A stretch of DNA of 64,000 nt. Source: DASZCR01 sp964246705. GTDB lineage: Bacteria; Acidobacteriota; Blastocatellia; Pyrinomonadales; Pyrinomonadaceae. The stretch lies in NCBI GenBank assembly GCA_964246705.1, contig CAXTRQ010000007.1, positions 1 through 64,000 of the forward strand, written 5' to 3'. The number at the start of each line of letters is the position of its first letter. The first letter of the stretch is position 1. Shown here one piece after another: positions 44,907 through 53,700 of this stretch. A program made the position numbers and the translations under genes. Below the pieces are notes generated by a model. It was not told where the DNA came from. It saw only the letters and a program-made list of their open reading frames with translations, and did not search any database.

Positions 44907-46283
44907 ATGAAACGCATTCTTGTAGTTGATGACGACGTGGCCTCTTGCGATCTCCTGCGCGAGATTTTCGCGGCGCAGGGCTGGGAGACGGAAGCGGCGC
45001 AGACGCCGGAACAGGCTCTCAGTCTCACGTCTCAACAGAAGTTCGATGCCGTCGTCAGCGACATCAATCTCGAAGCCGCGCAGACGGGCTTAGACCTCCT
45101 GCGGCAACTGCGCGACGAATGCCCGGTTATCCTCGTGACCGGATTCGGCTCTCTGGAAACAGCCGTCGAGGCTTCACGCGAAGGGGCTTGGGATTTCATC
45201 TCGAAGCCGTTTAAGGTTGAAGAAGTGGTGGCGACCGCACGGCGTGCGCTAGAGAAAGCGGGTCAGGATCAGGCGCAAGATGAAACAACGTCGGCTGATG
45301 ATTTGACGGCGCGCTACGAGGTTGTCGGGCTGACGGGTCGCTCGCCCGTGATGATTGAGCTTTACAAGGAGATTGCGCGGGTCGCGCCTTCGCGTTCGAC
45401 AGTGCTCTTGATGGGCGAGTCGGGCACGGGCAAGGAACTGGTCGCACGCTCGATTCACAGGCACAGCCCGCGCCACAATCACCCGTTTATTCCCGTCAAC
45501 TGCGGAGCATTGACCGAGACGTTGCTGGAGGCGGAACTGTTCGGACACATGCGCGGCTCTTTCACGGGCGCGACCGCCGACCGCAAGGGACTCTGGGAAG
45601 AGGCCGAGGGCGGCACTCTCTTTCTCGATGAAATCGGCGAGACGAGTCCCGCGATGCAGGTCAAACTTTTGCGTGCCTTACAAGAGCGTGAAGTGCGCCG
45701 TGTCGGTTCGTCGCGCACGGTGCATGTTGATGCGCGGGTAGTCGCTGCGACCAATCGTGATTTAGAGAAAGAGGTCGCAGCGGCTCACTTCCGCGAAGAC
45801 CTCTACTATCGTCTGAGCGTCGTCACGTTGCGCGTTCCGCCTCTTAAAGAACGGCGCAGCGACATTCCTCTACTGGCTGAGACGTTCCTGCGCGCGGCCT
45901 CCGACAATGCCGGGCGCGGGCGTCTGCGATTCTCGGAGGAGACGCTGAAAACGTTGACGGTCTACAACTGGCCGGGCAACGTGCGCGAGTTGGAATCGGC
46001 AGTCGAGTATGCGGCCCTGCGCGCGCGCGGCGCGGAGATAGCCACGGAAGATTTGCCCGCCAAGCTCCAATCCACGGAAGTGCGTCAGGCCGCCTCTCGC
46101 ACGCACCTCACGGCTCTCTACGACGACCTGCCGACGCTCGATGAACTCGAACGCCGCTATGTAATCCAAGTGCTCGAAGCCGCCGCCGGAAACCGCACGC
46201 GCGCCGCAGAGATTCTAGGCATTGATCGCCGCACACTCTACCGCATGGCCGAACGCTTCGGCCTCAAACTCGACGCCGACTAA
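44907..46283 (+). CDS. NtrC-family sigma-54-dependent response regulator
   Basis: This 458-residue protein starts MKRILVVDDDVASC, fixing the ATG at 44907. The receiver domain has Asp-Asp at 8-10, phospho-acceptor Asp in VVSDINLE and Lys in FISKPFK. The AAA+ domain has Walker A GESGTGKE and a GSFTGA loop where most members have GAFTGA. It contacts sigma-54. The C-terminal Fis-type HTH reads NRTRAAEILGIDRRTLYRMAERF. It pairs with the preceding kinase. A good sigma-54 promoter exists in the window at 36545, so it is a candidate target, without proof. Confidence 0.93.
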   Translation: MKRILVVDDDVASCDLLREIFAAQGWETEAAQTPEQALSLTSQQKFDAVVSDINLEAAQTGLDLLRQLRDECPVILVTGFGSLETAVEASREGAWDFISKPFKVEEVVATARRALEKAGQDQAQDETTSADDLTARYEVVGLTGRSPVMIELYKEIARVAPSRSTVLLMGESGTGKELVARSIHRHSPRHNHPFIPVNCGALTETLLEAELFGHMRGSFTGATADRKGLWEEAEGGTLFLDEIGETSPAMQVKLLRALQEREVRRVGSSRTVHVDARVVAATNRDLEKEVAAAHFREDLYYRLSVVTLRVPPLKERRSDIPLLAETFLRAASDNAGRGRLRFSEETLKTLTVYNWPGNVRELESAVEYAALRARGAEIATEDLPAKLQSTEVRQAASRTHLTALYDDLPTLDELERRYVIQVLEAAAGNRTRAAEILGIDRRTLYRMAERFGLKLDAD

Positions 46284-46320
46284 TCCGACATCACACGACC
46301 TGAGTGTTCAAGAGATTACG

Positions 46321-46364
46321 TGAAGTTTGCGTTCTTCTTTGCGCCTTTGCGTCTGAAACTTAAG
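46321..46364. repeat. GACGC-AAGA intergenic repeat (copy)
   Basis: Minus strand reads AAGTTTCAGACGCAAAGG, then CGCAAAGAAGAACGC. It lies between the convergent ntrC-type gene and the gene ending at 46365. Confidence 0.6.
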
Positions 46365-46865
46365 TTATTGGCTCAAGCGGTCAAGCTCCTGATTGAGCAC
46401 AATCAGCTTGGCTTTAGCGTCGGGGAATGAGCCGTGTTCGACGGCGAGTTGGGAAGCTTCAAGCTCTTTCAAGGCGGCGATCAACTGCTTATTTGAGACA
46501 TCGCGGCGTTGCGCCCTTTTATCGGCGGCATGGCGTGCTGCCGTCCGCGCTTCAGCCAATGCTTTGAGCGCCGCTGCTTTCTGTCGCCTGTCGAGATAGA
46601 TGGTAGCGGCGGCGATGCGGTCGCCCGCCGTCTCTAAATCAACATCGCGTGGAGGTAGGAGCGGAGCGGGATTGACAGACAGATTCTTCTGCGCTGGCGG
46701 CGTCTGATGGTTGATGTCGGTCGTCACGATTTCGACGACCGCGCGGCTGTGACGGAGGGAAGCGGCGAGCAGGATTATCGCGCACAGGAAGGCGGCGCAT
46801 AACGCAGCCCAGAGAAAGGCGCGCTGCTTTCCGTTCGTGAAGACAATCGGCTGTCGAACTCGCAT
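46365..46865 (-). CDS. Single-TM protein with helical C-terminal domain
   Basis: This 166-residue protein has a basic N-terminus, one TM segment (AFLWAALCAAFLCAIILLAASL, about residues 15-36), then a Pro/Asn linker and an Ala/Lys/Arg/Glu-rich helical part (about residues 80-165). It probably has its C-terminal part in the periplasm. No family is recognised. It is convergent with the ntrC-type gene. Helical bundle proteins of this type often bind partners by coiled coils, but nothing identifies one here. Confidence 0.6.
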   Translation of the reverse strand: MRVRQPIVFTNGKQRAFLWAALCAAFLCAIILLAASLRHSRAVVEIVTTDINHQTPPAQKNLSVNPAPLLPPRDVDLETAGDRIAAATIYLDRRQKAAALKALAEARTAARHAADKRAQRRDVSNKQLIAALKELEASQLAVEHGSFPDAKAKLIVLNQELDRLSQ

Positions 46866-47147
46866 CCTTCCAATCCTCTAAGCTCCATCAAGTTTGTCCG
46901 GCGTTTCAACTCAACTATCTAATAAAAGGTTGAGGGGCGCAATGTCCGCTGCTCTCGCGGTTTGCGCCCCACCCGGCACTACGAGTCAACACCACACCTT
47001 GCTGCCCGCACGCGCCTTGCATCCGCACATCGCGCCCGACGCCACTCGGCGTCGCCCATCGAGCCTATCTGCGCGGACTGCCATCACACATAGTTGTAGA
47101 AGGAAGATGCTGTCCGATACTGTCTAGCACGCAACCCGTCTCGTCTC
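46866..47147. other. Intergenic region without clear features
   Basis: A 77-codon plus-strand frame (46894-47127) lacks a ribosome binding site and any recognisable feature. Nothing else seen. Confidence 0.4.
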
Positions 47148-47393
47148 TTAACGCGAATTACTGTTCGACGAACTCGACTTGCTCATCTTCGAGGATGTCT
47201 TGTGATGATGACGGCGACCGTGTCGACGCCTGCGACCATGACGGCTCGTCGTACCGCTGCCACTGCTGCTGCCGCTGCTGCCGCTGTTCATCGTATTCGA
47301 CGTGTTCTGCCCGCTGGTTTTTGCGAAAGAGGCGCTAGTTCCCAAGACGAGCGCAAAGACGAGCGCCGTGATAAATCCCAATTTTCTTTTCAT
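47148..47393 (-). CDS. Small exported Ser/His/Arg-rich protein
   Basis: This 81-residue protein starts MKRKLGFITALVFALVLGTSASFA, a clear signal peptide, with AAGGAG upstream. That start at 47393 is preferred over the longer frame to 47642. The mature part has a Ser/Gly/Thr stretch, then RHGRRRRHGRRHHHK and a Ser/Asn tail. A strongly basic His cluster could bind metals, nucleic acids or acidic polysaccharides. No family is recognised. Confidence 0.65.
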   Translation of the reverse strand: MKRKLGFITALVFALVLGTSASFAKTSGQNTSNTMNSGSSGSSSGSGTTSRHGRRRRHGRRHHHKTSSKMSKSSSSNSNSR

Positions 47394-47855
47394 GTTTCCT
47401 GATTCTCCTTTTGGGCGGCCAAGGTTTTTGACCGCAATCGTTGTTTGAATTTTTTTGAGGAGCAGACGGCGCATCTCTCCGCCGCGTTCAGCTTCTCTCA
47501 ACTTGCAGGAATGTCTATCGCAACGTCTGTGCCGTTGTGCGGGCGATTGAGAAATGAGGTTTTGTCGGGCTTTTTGAATAAACACATCATCGGGTGGCGG
47601 AGCTTCCTTGTGGCGGTTGTGTGCGGCGCACAAAGTTGCCACAGACTCTTGCGCGCACGCGCGGTAATCTATAACTTTCGGAAGCTGCTTGAAGAAGTCG
47701 CTGCGGGACGTGAGCAGAGCGATTTATGCGCCGCCGCGCGCGAAATTATCATTGACTCGCATCCGAACTTAGCATAAAAGCCCTTCTCTAATATCGAGCG
47801 GCTTCGTCCAACCGCCCGCGCTTTAGCCATCGCCTTTGGGCATAAGGAAAAGAGT
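47394..47855. other. Divergent intergenic region
   Basis: It lies between the small exported protein (-) and the trypsin-like protease (+). A 110-codon plus frame (47445-47777) shows no clear ribosome binding site or family. No promoter could be named. Confidence 0.4.
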
Positions 47856-49232
47856 ATGTCGAAGAAGCTCAGCCCGCGCGCTCACGTCTTGCCGCTACTC
47901 CTGACGGTTGCCGTCCTTCACCTGTGGCTTATTCCGCACGTCCACGCACAGCGGACGCACAAGAGTTCTCCGGCACAGGCAAGGGATGCGGGCGCGCTGT
48001 CGGCGCAGGAGATTGCGCGACGGACATTGCCTGCGGTCGTGTTGCTCGTGTGCGATGATGGAAAGTCGCAAACTTCACAGGGGAGCGGTTTCTTTGTGCG
48101 CCCGGGAGTGTTGGTGACGAATTTTCATGTCGTCAAAGGCATGGAGCGCGGAACGATGCGCAAAGCTTTTGGAGACGGCAGAGCGCCGCGCAGCTGGCGC
48201 ATCGCCGCCGTCATGGAATTTGACGAGCAAGCTGATCTGGCTCTCTTGAACGTGCCGGATGCGATGGTTGAGGCCATCCCCGCCCTGCCGCTCGTCTCGC
48301 GCAACGAAGTGGAAATCGGAGAGACCATCTACGCGCTCGGCAACCCGGAAGGGCTGACCGGCACTATCTCGCCGGGCATCGTCTCGGCGGGCCTACGCTC
48401 GTTTGAAGCGGGCACGCGCTTACAGGTGAGCGCGCCGCTGTCGCAGGGTTCGAGCGGCGGCCCCGTCGTCAATGCGCGCGGCGAGGTGGTCGGCGTCTCA
48501 CAAAGCTCTCTTAACGAGGGACAGAATTTGAATTTCGCCGTCCCCGCGCAACTCGTGCGGTCGCTGCTGGCGCGCGCCGATGCGCGAGGCGAACAGTTGT
48601 TCGCGGGCAATCCAAATGTTGAGGGCGCTTGGGGTTGGCCTGATAACACGGCGGTCGCCACAACTGAAACGATTAAACCAGCGCCGGTCAAACCCGCTCC
48701 GGTTCAACCGCCGCCGTCCGAGATGGATTCCCCAAAGATACCCGAAGCTGTTACCGCCCCGAAACCTCTGGCCGCTGTCCATCCGGTCGGGGCTTTGCGT
48801 CCCGGCGAGACTGAGACGCGGGCATCAATGCGTGGGCTGAAAGGCGTTAAAGTCGTTGTCGAATCTATCCATGAGGACGCGAAGGCGTTGTTGACCGAAC
48901 GGCAATTACAAGACAGCATCGAAACTCAGTTGAAAGAGAAAAGCATCGCGCTCTTAAACGAAGCTGATTGGAAGAACTCTCCCGGCGCGCCGACGCTTTA
49001 TCTCAATCTCAGTATTCTTAAAAGCTCGAACGGGCAGTATGCCTACACCATCACGCTGCAACTTATTCAGAACGTCCTGCTCGACCGCGACCGCTCGTTC
49101 TCAACCCGCGCGGCGACTTGGGACACCAGCGCCGACGGCTTAGCCGAACGGGATGCAATCGTTAGCACAATCAACAAGTCCGTTGACGAAGCCGTTAAAG
49201 AGTTCGTCAACGAATTTCTCGCCGCTCAATAA
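47856..49232 (+). CDS. Exported trypsin-like (S1/HtrA-type) serine protease with extra C-terminal domain
   Basis: This 458-residue protein has a signal peptide to about residue 32 (LIPHVHAQ). The protease core shows the triad as His in VTNFHVVKG, Asp in EQADLALLNV and Ser in GSSGGPVVNARGEVVG. Unlike DegP, no PDZ domain follows; instead there is a Pro/Lys-rich linker (about residues 270-320) and a 140-residue C-terminal domain of unknown type with LTERQLQDSIETQLKEK. AAGGAAAAG precedes the ATG. It is likely a periplasmic quality-control or processing protease. Confidence 0.9.
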   Translation: MSKKLSPRAHVLPLLLTVAVLHLWLIPHVHAQRTHKSSPAQARDAGALSAQEIARRTLPAVVLLVCDDGKSQTSQGSGFFVRPGVLVTNFHVVKGMERGTMRKAFGDGRAPRSWRIAAVMEFDEQADLALLNVPDAMVEAIPALPLVSRNEVEIGETIYALGNPEGLTGTISPGIVSAGLRSFEAGTRLQVSAPLSQGSSGGPVVNARGEVVGVSQSSLNEGQNLNFAVPAQLVRSLLARADARGEQLFAGNPNVEGAWGWPDNTAVATTETIKPAPVKPAPVQPPPSEMDSPKIPEAVTAPKPLAAVHPVGALRPGETETRASMRGLKGVKVVVESIHEDAKALLTERQLQDSIETQLKEKSIALLNEADWKNSPGAPTLYLNLSILKSSNGQYAYTITLQLIQNVLLDRDRSFSTRAATWDTSADGLAERDAIVSTINKSVDEAVKEFVNEFLAAQ

Positions 49233-49242
49233 AACGCTTTCT

Positions 49243-49307
49243 TCTTTGCGCCTCGGCGTCTCCAGCGTGAGAACAAGTTTCGCGTTGGAGACGCCGAGGC
49301 GCAAAGA
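49243..49307. repeat. 22-bp hairpin of the GACGC-AAGA family, likely bidirectional terminator
   Basis: 49243-49264 is the exact reverse complement of 49286-49307, with a 21-base loop carrying CAAGTTTCGCG. It lies between the convergent protease and EEP-family genes. Confidence 0.8.
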
Positions 49308-49324
49308 AAACAGAGGGGTGTGCT

Positions 49325-50548
49325 TTATGTCGTCCGCTCAGGAATGAAATCCAAGACAATGGGATCGTGATCGGAGAGCGCGCCCGCCGCGTCTCGCAAA
49401 TTGCCGATAACTTTCGGCGACGCGGAGGGGGCAGGCTCAATGTTTTGGCCTGTGAACCAATCGAGCTTGAGCGAGCAGCGGCCTCCCGTATTCGAGAGCG
49501 CCCAGTTAATCCACCAGAAGCACCACTGCGGAACCCACTCGCCCATGTTCGAGTTGGCGGCTAAATCCTTCACGTCGTAATGCAGTGTTCCCACTCCTGC
49601 TTCGTTCAACTCGCGGTATATGTAACCGCGCCTCTCCAATTCTCGAAACAATTCGCGCTCGAACCAGCGGTCAGGATGCAGGTAGTGATTCTCAATCACG
49701 TTGCGAACGCCCATCAGCACCCGCCGGAAGAATCCGCCGATAGAGTAGAGGGCGTGGCGCGAGTTGTAAGTTGAAGTGTTCCAATCGCCGCCGATGATGA
49801 CGGGCAGGCGCGGGCGCAGTGCTTCTAAGTGGTCGAGGACGAGACGCATCTGCCGCGCGCGGTGGCGTTGCGTCGAGTGCGCGTCGAGATGAAGGCTGAC
49901 GGCGCGAACGTGCCCGGATGGATGCGCGACATCCGCGACGACTGCGCGCTGGCTTCCCAGACGCTTCTCCTTGCCGCGCATCTTGTCTTTACCGTTCGGC
50001 AGAGCGAAGGCGTGTGCATTCGTCAGTGGATAACGCGAGAGCAGCGCGTTGCCATGCAAAGCCTGTTCGTTTTCCCCTTCGACGCGACTCTCAAGGCCGC
50101 TGCCCTTATTCAGCGCGAGATAGCAGGGCGCAAAGACGTAGTTGAATCGGAGCGCGCGTGCTATCTCGCGCGCGACGAAACGATTGCCGGTGCGCGCCAT
50201 CCCGTAATCAAGTTCGGTCAAAAGCAGGATGTCGCTCGCCGCGATGACCGGATGTTCATGCAGAATTTTGATGATGCCTTCGAGACGGATGCCGCGCTCG
50301 ATATTCCAAGCGGTGACGCGCATGGCGCGCACGTTCTCTTCAATCTCGCGTGGGACATCGGCGTTGAAATCTTCGTGCGCCACGCTCCCCAAGATTCTCT
50401 CAATCTCAAGCCGCAGCATTTCGTAGACGGACGATGATTCGAGAGCTTTGGTGGAGTCGAATTGTGCGAGAGATGGAAAGTAAGGACGCAACTCGTGGTT
50501 TAGCTGGTGCGGCGCTGCTTCGTCTGCCTGTCGGTTTGGGTTTTTCAA
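49325..50548 (-). CDS. Endonuclease/exonuclease/phosphatase (EEP) family protein
   Basis: This 407-residue protein has the EEP core, with AWNIERG (metal-binding Asn), LLTELDYG (Glu), SLHLDAHS (His), GGDWNTSTY (Asp-Asn) and the terminal SDHDPIVL catalytic Asp-His. There is no signal peptide. It has about 75 N-terminal residues and a central insertion (VIENHYLHPDRWFERELF) not typical of exonuclease III. The TTG at 50548 is the annotated start, with no clear ribosome binding site, so the true start may be further in. Substrates in the family range from nucleic acids to phospholipids and phosphoinositides. Confidence 0.85.
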   Translation of the reverse strand: MKNPNRQADEAAPHQLNHELRPYFPSLAQFDSTKALESSSVYEMLRLEIERILGSVAHEDFNADVPREIEENVRAMRVTAWNIERGIRLEGIIKILHEHPVIAASDILLLTELDYGMARTGNRFVAREIARALRFNYVFAPCYLALNKGSGLESRVEGENEQALHGNALLSRYPLTNAHAFALPNGKDKMRGKEKRLGSQRAVVADVAHPSGHVRAVSLHLDAHSTQRHRARQMRLVLDHLEALRPRLPVIIGGDWNTSTYNSRHALYSIGGFFRRVLMGVRNVIENHYLHPDRWFERELFRELERRGYIYRELNEAGVGTLHYDVKDLAANSNMGEWVPQWCFWWINWALSNTGGRCSLKLDWFTGQNIEPAPSASPKVIGNLRDAAGALSDHDPIVLDFIPERTT

Positions 50549-50673
50549 ACTGACGAAATCTTACTTTCTCGCACGCGTGATGACAACCTCTGAAGTCCGC
50601 GCCGTTTGTTGCCGGCTCCGGCATGTTAGACTCGACGCTGCCGACAACCCCTTAACGAAAAGGATGATTTGAA

Positions 50674-51243
50674 ATGACTCTTCAGAGGCCGCTTTTTATT
50701 CCCGTGATTCTCGGGACTTCAAGAAAGGGGCGAGCCAGCGAACACGTCTCGCAATTCGTTCACGCGGAGTTGGGCAAACGCGCTCAAATCGAAACGGAGT
50801 TGATTGATATACGCCGCCTTAATTTCGCGTCGGACGACGAAGGCGAGCCGTTGAAGGATGCCGCGTTCTCAGCCGCGATGGAGCGCGCCGACGCGCTCGT
50901 GCTGGTTGTGCCGGAATACAATCACGGCTATCCGGGTTTGTTGAAACATGCGCTGGATACGAATTTGAAAGAATATGTCCATAAGGCCGTCGGCGTCTGC
51001 GGTGTCTCGGCGGGGCTTTTTGGCGGTGCGCGCGTCATCGAAAATCTGCTGCCGGTGTTGCGCGAACTCGGATTGGTGACGATCTTCTGGGACGTAAATT
51101 TCTCGAAAGCACAGCAACTCTTCGACGCCGACGGAGCGTTGCTGGATCAAGCCTACATCCGTCGCCTCGATAAATTTCTGACCGAGCTAATCTGGATGGC
51201 GAGAGTTCTCAGGCATGGCCGCGAGAATATCGTCGCGGAGTGA
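50674..51243 (+). CDS. NADPH-dependent FMN reductase
   Basis: This 189-residue flavoprotein has GTSRKGRASEHVSQFV at the N-terminus (FMN phosphate loop), VVPEYNHGYPGLLKHALD in the middle (the YNHGYPG isoalloxazine loop) and GGARVIENLLPVLRELG. AAGGATG is at 8 bases before the ATG. It reduces FMN or quinone/azo-type acceptors with NAD(P)H. It may supply reduced flavin to the Old Yellow Enzyme-type or other oxygenase proteins, but no such link is shown by position. It is divergent from the EEP gene. Confidence 0.92.
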   Translation: MTLQRPLFIPVILGTSRKGRASEHVSQFVHAELGKRAQIETELIDIRRLNFASDDEGEPLKDAAFSAAMERADALVLVVPEYNHGYPGLLKHALDTNLKEYVHKAVGVCGVSAGLFGGARVIENLLPVLRELGLVTIFWDVNFSKAQQLFDADGALLDQAYIRRLDKFLTELIWMARVLRHGRENIVAE

Positions 51244-51368
51244 ACGGCTAACAGGGCGAGCCGATATTCATTGACACGAAAAACTCGCACGGAATATTCT
51301 CCACACGCTCTCACTCAACAACTTTCCTCGACTGGCTCTCTGACACAACCGACTGGAGAAACTGTTCT

Positions 51369-53498
51369 ATGAAAATTTTTGCAAGACTCGTTTCCATCGC
51401 CACGCTCCTCACGTTGCTTCTGCCCTCGATTAATTCGACTCGCGCCAATGACTTTAAGCGCGAAGTTATTTACCAGATCATCACCGACCGCTTTTTCGAC
51501 GGCAGCAGTACGAATAATAATCCCTCGCAGAGCGCGGGACTCTACGACTCGACGAAGACGAACTGGCGCGCATACTGGGGCGGCGATTTGCAGGGCATCC
51601 AACAGAAGATGTCTTATCTGTCCGGGCTGGGCGTGACGGCCATCTGGATTTCACCGCCCCTCGATAATCTCAACACCAATATACCGGACGGCTCAGGCAA
51701 TCCGACGGCTTCTTATCATGGTTATCAAATACGCGATTTCAAACGCATCGAAGAGCACTTCGGCACTTCGGATAACAGTTGGACGGCCTTCGATAGTCTG
51801 GTCACGGCGGCGCATCAGAACGGTATCAAAGTCGTCGTTGATTTTGTGCCGAATCACTCGACGCAGGACAACGGCGGCGAGTTCGGCGCGCTCTACGACA
51901 ACGGAACTTTCCTAGGTAATTACACCAACGACACCAACGGCTATTTTCATCACAACGGCAACATCTCGAACTGGGACGACCGTTATCAGGTGCAATATTA
52001 CAGCCTCTTCGACCTCTCCGATCTCAATCAGGAGCAGTTGACGATAGACGCCAACTTGAAAGCCTCGGCGCAGCTTTTACAGCAGCACGGCGTCGACGGC
52101 TTTCGCGTTGATGCCGTCAAGCACGTCAACTGGGGCTGGCAATACAGCCTCGCCAATTCCATCTACACCTTCGGCGACAGCTTCATCTTCGGCGAGTGGT
52201 ATCAGGCCAACACCTCCGACCCGCTCTATCACGACTCCTACAAGTTTGCGAACAAGAGCGGCTCTTCACTGCTGGACTTTCCGCTCAACACGGCCATTCG
52301 CAATGTCTTCGGCTCGACCAACGCGAACTTTTCGGAGATTGATTCGGCTATCACCCAAGAGGGCACAAACTTTACGTGGAAAGAAGACCTCGTAACTTTC
52401 ATTGACAATCACGACATGGCGCGCTTTCTCTCCATCAACAACAATCAGAACCGGCTGCACGAGGCACTCGCTTTTATCCTCACCACGCGCGGCATTCCCT
52501 GTATCTACTATGGCACTGAGCAATATCTCCATAATGATACGAGCGGCGGCACAGACCCCTACAACCGCCCCATGATGAACGCCTTTTCGACAACCACGAC
52601 CGCTTACACGCTCGTCAATCGTCTCTCGACTTTGCGGCGCAATAATCCTGCCGTCGCTTACGGCTCGACGACACAGCGTTGGCTCAGCAACGACGTGTAT
52701 ATCTATGAACGGAGATTTTTCGGCAGCACTGTCCTCGTCGCAATTAACAAAAACGAGACGACAGGGTTCAGCATCAGCGGACTCAATAGCGCGCTTCCGG
52801 CGGGCACTTACACGGATTCTCTGACGGGTTTGCTCGGCAGTCCTTCCATCACTGTCAGTTCCGGCACGGGCGGCAACAATCCCGTGACGACCTTCAATCT
52901 CCCTGCGCACGCCGTCGGGGTTTGGAGTTTCACGGAAGGAGCGGCAGCCCCGGAGATCGGTTCAATCGGCCCGACGGTGGCGCAACCCGGCGTCAAGACG
53001 ACGATTGCCGGACGCAATTTCGGTTCAACCGCAGGCTCCGTAAAATTCGGCACGACGACAGCGACCGTCGTCTCATGGACGGCGACGAAGATAGTCGTCA
53101 ACGTCCCCGCAGTCGCCAATGGAAACTACAACGTCACGGTGACCAACTCCGCCTCACAAGTCTCGAACGGCATCCAGTTCACAGTGCTGACCGCGAAACT
53201 GATTCCCGTCACCTTCACAGTCTTTAACGCCAGCCCGACCAGCGTCGGCGACTACATCTTTCTGACCGGCAACACCGTCGAACTCGGCAACTGGACTACG
53301 ACTTGGGACGGCGCTATCGGCCCTCTGCTCACGCCGAATTATCCGGACTGGTTCATTACGGCGAGCGTGCCAGCCGGACAGACGATTCAGTTCAAGTTCA
53401 TCAAGATTGCGGCGAACAGCACAGTAACTTGGGAAGCGGGCGCGAATCATACCTACACNNNNNNNNNNGGTTTCGTCAACGTCAACTGGCAATACTGA
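51369..53498 (+). CDS. Secreted GH13 enzyme of cyclodextrin glucanotransferase/maltogenic amylase type (carries scaffold gap)
   Basis: This is a protein of about 709 residues with a signal peptide to about residue 27. The GH13 barrel starts VIYQIITDRFFDGSSTNNNPS, close to CGTases. The triad residues are Asp in GFRVDAVKH, Glu in FIFGEWY and Asp in FIDNHDM. An all-beta domain C is followed by an IPT/TIG domain (about 52950-53190) and a CBM20 starch-binding domain (from about 53200), the A-B-C-D-E order of CGTase and maltogenic amylase. The gap at 53459-53468 falls in the CBM20; the frame resumes cleanly with GFVNVNWQY. Cyclisation residues were not compared, so product type is open. Confidence 0.88.
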   Translation: MKIFARLVSIATLLTLLLPSINSTRANDFKREVIYQIITDRFFDGSSTNNNPSQSAGLYDSTKTNWRAYWGGDLQGIQQKMSYLSGLGVTAIWISPPLDNLNTNIPDGSGNPTASYHGYQIRDFKRIEEHFGTSDNSWTAFDSLVTAAHQNGIKVVVDFVPNHSTQDNGGEFGALYDNGTFLGNYTNDTNGYFHHNGNISNWDDRYQVQYYSLFDLSDLNQEQLTIDANLKASAQLLQQHGVDGFRVDAVKHVNWGWQYSLANSIYTFGDSFIFGEWYQANTSDPLYHDSYKFANKSGSSLLDFPLNTAIRNVFGSTNANFSEIDSAITQEGTNFTWKEDLVTFIDNHDMARFLSINNNQNRLHEALAFILTTRGIPCIYYGTEQYLHNDTSGGTDPYNRPMMNAFSTTTTAYTLVNRLSTLRRNNPAVAYGSTTQRWLSNDVYIYERRFFGSTVLVAINKNETTGFSISGLNSALPAGTYTDSLTGLLGSPSITVSSGTGGNNPVTTFNLPAHAVGVWSFTEGAAAPEIGSIGPTVAQPGVKTTIAGRNFGSTAGSVKFGTTTATVVSWTATKIVVNVPAVANGNYNVTVTNSASQVSNGIQFTVLTAKLIPVTFTVFNASPTSVGDYIFLTGNTVELGNWTTTWDGAIGPLLTPNYPDWFITASVPAGQTIQFKFIKIAANSTVTWEAGANHTYXXXXGFVNVNWQY
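53459..53468. other. Scaffold gap (10 N) inside the CBM20 domain
   Basis: Ten N in coding sequence; the frame is kept across it if the gap is 3n+1 bases, as it is here. Confidence 0.9.
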
Positions 53499-53535
53499 CG
53501 ACTCTGTTCCGACAACACTTCGACTAGAAAAGATT

Positions 53536-53593
53536 AAGGTCGAGGGCGGTTAAAAAGTTTGCCTGATGCAACTTCTTAACCGCCCTCGACCTT
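53536..53593. terminator. 18-bp hairpin between convergent genes
   Basis: 53536-53553 pairs perfectly with 53576-53593 around a 22-base loop. It lies 38 bases after the amylase-type gene and about 107 bases past the receptor gene's stop on the other strand. Confidence 0.8.
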
Positions 53594-53700
53594 TATCGTA
53601 CAACGCTCTGTCCATGGAGTCTCCCCTGCTCCGCGCCGGAGCGTCAACGATGCGCGCCTATTGAATTATAGCTATCACCGTATTCGTCTAAGTAACACGC

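Noticed and set aside
46894..47127. 77-codon plus-strand frame
   Set aside because: No ribosome binding site, atypical composition, no neighbour support.
47445..47777. 110-codon plus-strand frame
   Set aside because: No clear ribosome binding site or motif; a weak hydrophobic stretch alone is not enough.
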